In this document: positions 58,251-64,000 of the stretch, one piece after another
Layout of the letters: each line of letters opens with the position of its first letter
How positions within the stretch are numbered: position 1 is the stretch's first letter
Assembly: GCF_964204645.1 (NCBI RefSeq)
Contig: NC_134027.1
Span: 20,572,485 to 20,636,484, forward strand
Origin: Tubulanus polymorphus
Lineage: Eukaryota > Nemertea > Palaeonemertea > Tubulaniformes > Tubulanidae
Reading direction: 5' to 3'
Length of the DNA stretch: 64,000 nucleotides
Made by a program: the position numbers and the translations under genes
Notes under the pieces: model-generated
Told to the model about the DNA's origin: nothing
What the model saw: only the letters and a program-made list of their open reading frames with translations
Databases searched by the model: none

Positions 58251-58732
58251 ATAATACCAGAGTCAAACTTAACCGAGAAGTGTAGAACTGGGTCCTTTTT
58301 TTATTGAAATCGAAAAAGCCTATATCTATTCTACTGTTTCTTTTATCTTAGTCGAATTTTTCGAATTGTTCGTGATTTTGTAAATTTTTGTTCATTGAAA
58401 TATTGAAATTATTTTATGCGACCATTTATTTCTAAAGCGGCAGCCATTTGTACATATTTTTGATTGCCTCTGATTCACTTAGAAAGATTTTGTCAATTTC
58501 AAGTTGTGTTTTAATTATTCTTACCATGTACTTTAGTTGTTATACATTGAAATTCTCTATGAAATCGAATTAGATATCTTTGTCTTTTATTTATACAGTT
58601 AGACTTGTATCGAAAATGAATATTTGGTAAAGAGACTTCTTTATGTATTTTACTTTTATGCTGGTATCAATTTTCAGCCTGGAGCCACCCCTTCAGACAT
58701 TCACCGTTTTTTTAATTCCAGATTTCGATATT

Positions 58733-58898
58733 CAGTCAACCCCCGATATACCGCCCTACCATATACCGCCACCCCCAGGTTTTCTCAATGTACATTTCAA
58801 TACAAAGTGATACTAAAACACCCCCGATATACCGCCATACTCTCTATACCTCCAAAATCGTTCCGCAGCGACGTGGGCAGTATATCGGGGGCTGACTG
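58733..58898. repeat. Tigger-like MITE, copy 2
   Basis: It starts CAGTCAACCCCCGATATACC and ends GTATATCGGGGGCTGACTG. The interior shares ACACCCCCGATATACCGCCA-type blocks and GTACATTT...CAATAC with the 36532 copy. TA follows on the right; the left flank reads TT, so the duplication has decayed or the boundary is off. Confidence 0.65.
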
Positions 58899-59758
58899 TA
58901 GTGCCAAGATTAAATGATCCATGTCTGGAATCTTCTGTATCAAATGCTTTTTGATTGATTCTAATTGAATGTGTGTGTAAGATCATCATAAACTTTGAAC
59001 CTGCCATATTTGTTGTGATTGTCTGATTGATAATTGGTGATTATACACAAGACTAGGTCAAAACCAACTTTGAGGACACCAGATCTATGACCAACAGCAC
59101 CTGGTTTCTAGGGACTATCATCCGATTACCAATATAGAATTTATCATTAAACTGATTTTAACAATTTTTTCCTTCTTTAAGTACAGATCCGGGATATCGA
59201 ATGATGAGTCAAATAAGTCTTACACATTTAAGACAAGGTTTTTGGTTTGTTATACAATGTTCCATGTCTATATTTAATTACGGGTTACTGGAATATAACT
59301 GGAATATTTCTAGATATTCTGACTATGGATGTAAACTCTAGATGCAAGAAGCAGTAGATAGCTCAAGACTGTATATGCGCGTCGAAACTTGTTGGAACAT
59401 TTCAAGTAGAAAGATTCATCTTTTGTGTTTTGAGTGTTTTGCTTCGTGAGGCAAATTCCTACTTGGGTGTGATGAAAGTCCTCATCCAACTCGAGCAGAG
59501 ATTTAGCATCGTACGTCTCTGCTACAGTTTATATGGCAGAAGTCTCCGAGGATGCTAGATCGAGGCCCAGCATGAGAGAGTACATTTCGAATGTATGAAA
59601 TCTTCCCCAGTCTATTAAGACTGATCATGGACGTATGACAGGGTAAATTAGATTATACATCCATGGACTGATGAAAATTTTGTTAAAGCACCTCTAGGCA
59701 GTCTTAATAAAAGCATGTGTTAATACGATTGATAGAACACTATATCCGTGTTGACGCG

Positions 59759-59978
59759 ATGTAGAGAGAAACCCACAATTATAACGAAAAAGTCCGAAAA
59801 TGAAACTTCGAGATAGTAGTTTATTTCAACGTTTCGACTATATCCTAATAGTCATCTTCAGGAATAATGAAGATGCTGAAGATGACTATAAGAATATAGT
59901 CGAAACGTTGAAATAAACTACTATCTTGAAGTTTCATTTTCGGACTTTTTCGTTATAATTGTGGGATTCTCTCTACAT
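59759..59978. repeat. 220 bp near-perfect palindromic MITE
   Basis: ATGTAGAGAGAAACCCAC opens and GTGGGATTCTCTCTACAT closes. The arms pair over about 100 bp each, with CTGAAGATGACTAT...ATAGTCGAAACG near the centre on both strands. ATGTGTTAATAC occurs on both sides (about 59716 and 59977), possibly a longer duplication. A half copy lies at 44042. Confidence 0.75.
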
Positions 59979-60832
59979 GTGTTAATACCTTTCCATAGGG
60001 GTGGATCCAAGAATTTTGAATAGGGGCCCAAAACATCCGATGCCTAATTGTATACACGTATATACTTGGTACACGACCTCAAGCCTCTTACTGGGGTTTG
60101 AAAAGTTTGCGCGGTATCTGTAACTTTCTTAAGCCAGGTTTTGAAAATGTTATCTTGGCAAAAATAGGGGCCCGCTTAAGTGAACCACCCCCCCCCCCCT
60201 CCCTCGGATCCGCCCCAATAAAATTGTCCTGTGTCTGTATTATACGATGGTTCATTTTCGAAGCTAAAACGTATCCGAAAAAGTCTAGAACACACGATGC
60301 GAAATATTAGATACATGTATATTCAAAATTGAAAACGATTTATGAATCCTGATTGAGTGTATGAATTCCCTGGATACTACGGCACGTTGTACAATGACAC
60401 CAATCTGAATATTGATGTACCCAGTAAACTTACTCATGCGCGCGGACTGTAAATAGTTGACCGGATGACGAGTTGAGAATGTTTGAGTAAAACTCACTGG
60501 AATTGGGGCGGTTTACCGAGATGACCGGTACCGAGCCGGGTGTCAACTTTATTTCGATTGTTAGTTAAGTTTGCCCGTCTACATACCCTGCCAATCCCTC
60601 ACCCAAGGAGGAGTGCGAGGGCAGTTTTTATTATATTGTATTTCTTCATTTCTTTACTTAATAAAGAACTGTTTTTTTATCTATGAATACGAATTTTTCA
60701 GTTTGTGTATTAAGTCAATCTGTACCAGCAGACTTAAGTTTAATGGAATTAAAAGTATTTTTATGTTAATATCTGTTTTGGTGAATTGTCAGCATTTCTG
60801 GAAACCAGGGCATATTCATCCTTGTTAGTTTT

Positions 60833-60868
60833 ACCAGGGAGGTGGGAGTGAACTCCCACCTCCCTGGT
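60833..60868. repeat. Perfect 36 bp inverted repeat
   Basis: ACCAGGGAGGTGGGAGT, GA, then ACTCCCACCTCCCTGGT: 17 bp perfect arms with a 2-nt centre. Confidence 0.85.
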
Positions 60869-61836
60869 TTTACCAATGGAAGACACTTTTTCAAATTCAT
60901 TTGTCATCCGTCTGAGTGCTGATACTCTCAATACTGTGCCCCTAGATTTAAGTTCAACCCCCTGACCTATGGTCATCCAACCCGAGCTCCCATCCGATGG
61001 AGTCCTGAAGCACGGAAGTTCCTACCCCCTCTGATTGGGGATCCTCAGCCTTCCCTGGAGTCTCAAACTGTATCATATATATTATGATAACCCTGATGGA
61101 TACTAACTTTGAATTGGAACAATGAAGCCTAAAGATGCCAGTTTGAAGGGTCTTGAAAGTCGATCTACACTAAATGTTACAAAAACAGTTATATAAAAAT
61201 ACTTTACAAACAGCATTACTTTAGCCAAAATAGCTACCTTAACGGATCAGTTTTAATTTCGCAAGACCGAGTTCTCAAACGACTCTGTTCAGTCAAAGCC
61301 CGGACCAAGTTCTGAACCCCGTCGAATATGGTCGAATATTTCAGTTCAAAAATGTTGGTTACCATCAGTCATTTCGGTATTAGCAATGCTAATACGGTAC
61401 CTAAATCAGCTAATTGTGACTTAATATCTGAGATGAATGAATCTTATATCGGAAACGAGAGCGACAAAAAAATTCAAAATCTAAAATTGATTTTTCTCAG
61501 TTTAAATTAAAGTGCGAATAAAATATTTGACGGTTCGCCAGAAAGCCAGCGCTTTAGCAATAGTGTTGACTTAAAGCTAAAATACTGGTCTTAAAATGGG
61601 CGAAGCAGCATGAATACAAATGGAGGGGATTGTAAATTCTCGATAAGAAATTTTACGAATCCTTCAAAAAAATTATTTCAAAACACATCTTATTGACTGA
61701 GTTAATGCCAGTATAACTAGAAACATCGTGTCGCTCCCATCGAGAGCGCGTAAAAGTCGGTAGCGACGGTCGCGTCTCGTGGCAGAAATAGAACACGCGA
61801 CTCTTTGCGACTGAATCATTATGGATGTGTCTTTAG

Positions 61837-62940
61837 GCTGGTCGGTAGAGGCATTACATGACTGGGGTCCGTTCTGCTCGATAGCTGTTCCAGGACTGTT
61901 CATGTTAGTACTCGAATTGGGTAGTTTTGAAATCGGCACGTTTTTAACAGGTAATTGTTATAGATGACATTAAGTACGTTGTTTCATAACTAGATTTAGA
62001 ATTTTTAAATCTAACGGTTTATTTTCAGGTTTATTGGGCGTGATACCGTTAGACGCGCAAACGATTGTCTTTCAAATTGAAGGAATTTCGTATATGGTGA
62101 GACACAGTATACGTTTGATTTCGGAAATCTCTTAAATACATATCACTTTAACGTAATCATTCCAATTTCAATATCTGATCATTATCACAGATACCGTTAG
62201 GATTGTCGATTGCTGCTAATATGCGGATAGGCCAATTCCTGGGAAGCGGCGATGCGATCGGAGCGAAGCGCTCAGGTTTGACTTGCATCGCAATCGGAGG
62301 TATGTGCACAAATGAATATTGTTTTGGCTAAAATATCTTTTCCATCCCGGATATCTATATGTCTATTTACTGTTTTAGTTTGCGGGGCTGCCATTATGAG
62401 TGTTCTATTAGCAACGTTACGCGAATACTTACCGATGATATTCACTGATGATAGGTTTGCAATTTTAAAGACTCCATCGTAACCGTTCATCGTAATGACG
62501 GACAAACTTATTCGTTAAAAAGACGATATTCTGATTTTGTTGAATTTTTGCAGTGCTGTGATCAGCTACGCGGCAGATTTGCTTCCAATCCTGGCTACGT
62601 ATATGTTATTCAACTGTATTCAGGTATGATTTGTATATTCTGAGTCCACAAGCAACAGGTCCAACTTTAATTCTGAAAAGTAACAATTTTGTTCACCATC
62701 TAACGCTCTCTACTAGAAAATAAAACGTTATTGCATCTAAAGTAAATCATGAAATATGAATTTGTATAGTAGTCAGCCAGCCAACCTTAAAAAACTATCC
62801 TAAAATTCGACGATCACGGCATTTTTTGTTACAGCTTGGCATCTGGGCTCATTTGATAGCAGAGTTTGTGGGCTATCATGTGTGGTGGATGCCTTTTACA
62901 ATTTTTTCGTTTTTTGGCCTACAGGGGGCGTTAAAGTCAG
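61837..62940 (+). pseudogene. MATE (SLC47-type) multidrug/toxin extrusion transporter, second half, probably decayed
   Basis: MATE proteins are multi-spanning plasma membrane exporters of organic cations driven by H+ exchange. Exons with matching phases: 61837-61950 (GWSVEALHDWGPF...LELGSFEIGTFLTG), 62029-62096 (LLGVIPLDAQTIVFQ), 62191-62299 (IPLGLSIAANMRIGQFLGSGDAIGAKRSG), 62379-62454 (LATLREYLPMIFTDD), 62554-62623 (AADLLPILATYMLFNCIQ) and a doubtful 62835-62924 (FVGYHVWWMPFT). These match human MATE1 from its GGWSLECLQDWASF onward. The conserved GVLRGxGxQ block between the last two is missing, the last block has no good donor, and no exon for the first six membrane segments was found upstream. 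A decayed copy is likely; a gene with distant exons is possible. Confidence 0.7.
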
Positions 62941-63892
62941 ACATTTTGAAATTAAAACATCTTCATTTTCATTCGTCAAGGAAATACACTTTAAACTACT
63001 TTTGCTAAATAATTCGAATATCTCATCTTGGGTTTGGAGTAATTTTACAATCTAAACCTTTTCTGAGTTGGGGGATTGCATCGCATATAGCGCAACGTTA
63101 ATTTTATGCATACATTCATTTGTTACCTAGTTACAGCAGCAACAATCGTGTAATATTCACTTGAAAATAGCAATTTCATATGAAATATTCATTTTAAAGG
63201 TTATTAGCTCAAATAGTGATGTTGTTAATGTTTTTTATTGATTATTTTGATATTTCTTTAAACTTACTTATAACTCGTATGTACTTGGTCAATATCGGGA
63301 TTAACTGTTTATTGGTTTCTATGGTAACAGCAATTCAAATCTGCGTTCTTCATCCGTCAGGTACCGGTATTTTGGGCGTTGGGTCTTTTGTGACATTCCA
63401 AATGTTCTCAAACTTGCCTAAAGTCTTCGGCCATGTATTGGGCCGCTTATTACTACGTCTTGCTAACAATTGAATTGCAACAATGGTAACCATTGTTGCA
63501 ATTGCAGAAAAATCGGGTAATTTGTCCACATTCTTGACGTAACCAATGGATTAATTGAGGATGTGTTTATCTAAAACCATATCTAATCTTTTTTCTTTAA
63601 AATTTTAAAATCATTCCATGTTCGTTCACGAGTAAATTATAACTAAACGTTGTCACCATGGTAACCATAAATTATATGCATTTATTTGAAAAAATTCTTT
63701 TTTTCCCATAAGATTTTCTCCCATATCTTTTGAACCCTTTCACCGAATTTGTCGAATGAAAGCTCATTTTTGAGGCAATTCCTTGAATTTTCCTTACTTC
63801 TAGGGCATGACATTAATCATCCTAACGTTGGAGTGTCTTGAATGATTTTTGTCAGGATATATGCTGTTCAGTGAAAATGATTGTCTTTCGAA
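62941..63892. other. Sequence after the MATE exons
   Basis: AT-rich. An 85-codon hydrophobic frame at 63216-63473 could be a decayed membrane segment of the MATE gene, but no motif supports it. Straight after it, ATTGCAACAATGG-TAA-CCATTGTTGCAAT (63474-63502) is a perfect 13 bp inverted repeat. Confidence 0.4.
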
Positions 63893-64000
63893 TATCGTGT
63901 AAATTGTTAGCATCCATATAAGCGGTTATTCGAGCAGCGTCAACACGCTCCAGTACCTTGGAGATAAACGGGAGGTTACTGACTGGACGGTAGTTTTTGA
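63893..64000 (-). mobile_element. CR1-like LINE reverse transcriptase fragment, cut by the window edge
   Basis: The - strand from 63998 down reads KNYRPVSNLPFISKVLERVD, then AARITAYMDANNLHD. The NYRPVSNLPFISKVLERV block is the classic reverse transcriptase motif of CR1/Jockey-group LINEs. The similarity stops after NLHD, so the copy is truncated or rearranged there; the rest lies beyond 64000. Confidence 0.75.

Larger units (their letters stand above)
55162..61836. other. Region between ZTRAF1 and the MATE exons
   Basis: It holds the ZTRAF1 3' UTR (an AATAAA at 56043 is a weak candidate signal), MITE copy 3 (57564), a Helentron-like remnant (57940), a Tigger-like MITE (58733), the palindromic MITE (59759), a poly-C run (about 60187) and a perfect 36 bp palindrome (60833). 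The first half of a MATE transporter was looked for here and not found. The frames at 55998 and 56432 have no recognisable motif. Confidence 0.5.

Overview
This is an animal nuclear window. Genes are split by GT-AG introns, the DNA is AT-rich, and it is full of short inverted-repeat elements, tRNA-derived SINEs, non-LTR retrotransposons and Helentron-like repeats. Gene content (PIEZO, ATP23, HSF2BP/MEILB2, CYHR1/ZTRAF1, a GT31 glycosyltransferase, an SLC47/MATE transporter) together with repeats that carry central ~150 bp units suggests a marine invertebrate, perhaps a spiralian. The phylum cannot be fixed by eye.

Layout. 497-2717 (+): last three coding exons of a PIEZO channel. 14379 to 7159 (-): complete six-exon ATP23, with a Helentron-like repeat cluster in its last intron and a tRNA-like/foldback cluster in its first. 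15124-35149 (+): complete nine-exon HSF2BP (MEILB2), head-to-head with ATP23 across about 0.74 kb. HSF2BP intron 2 is 15.6 kb and holds a 4 kb APE-type LINE with a partial upstream copy of its 5' end, several foldback elements, and a nested GT31 glycosyltransferase gene (about 25051-27790). 43656 to 38527 (-): an intronless 1,709-residue DEAH helicase fused to an RRM and a C-terminal RING-IBR-RING E3 module. 49556-55161 (+): complete four-exon ZTRAF1/CYHR1, with a full Helentron-like element in intron 1 ending 26 bp before exon 2. 61837-62940 (+): exons for the second half of a MATE transporter that looks decayed. 64000 to about 63893 (-): the edge of a CR1-like reverse transcriptase.

The genes do not form a pathway. 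PIEZO is mechanosensory; ATP23 is a mitochondrial inner-membrane protease/chaperone; HSF2BP is a meiotic BRCA2 partner; ZTRAF1 is a RING/TRAF-like protein; GT31 is a Golgi enzyme; MATE is a cation exporter. Exon models were built by hand from splice sites, reading phase and recalled family sequence; no alignment or transcript data were available.

Most notable: (1) the intronless DEAH-RRM-RBR fusion; (2) a Helentron-like family whose ~150 bp units each carry a near-consensus CTCF core, often with an NR5A/ERR-type half-site, in at least four places; (3) a foldback element with a perfect 8 bp target duplication; (4) a palindromic MITE with a conserved hammerhead-like CTGAAGA...GAAA hairpin; (5) a GT31 gene with a shortened DxD motif and a probable one-base frame break.
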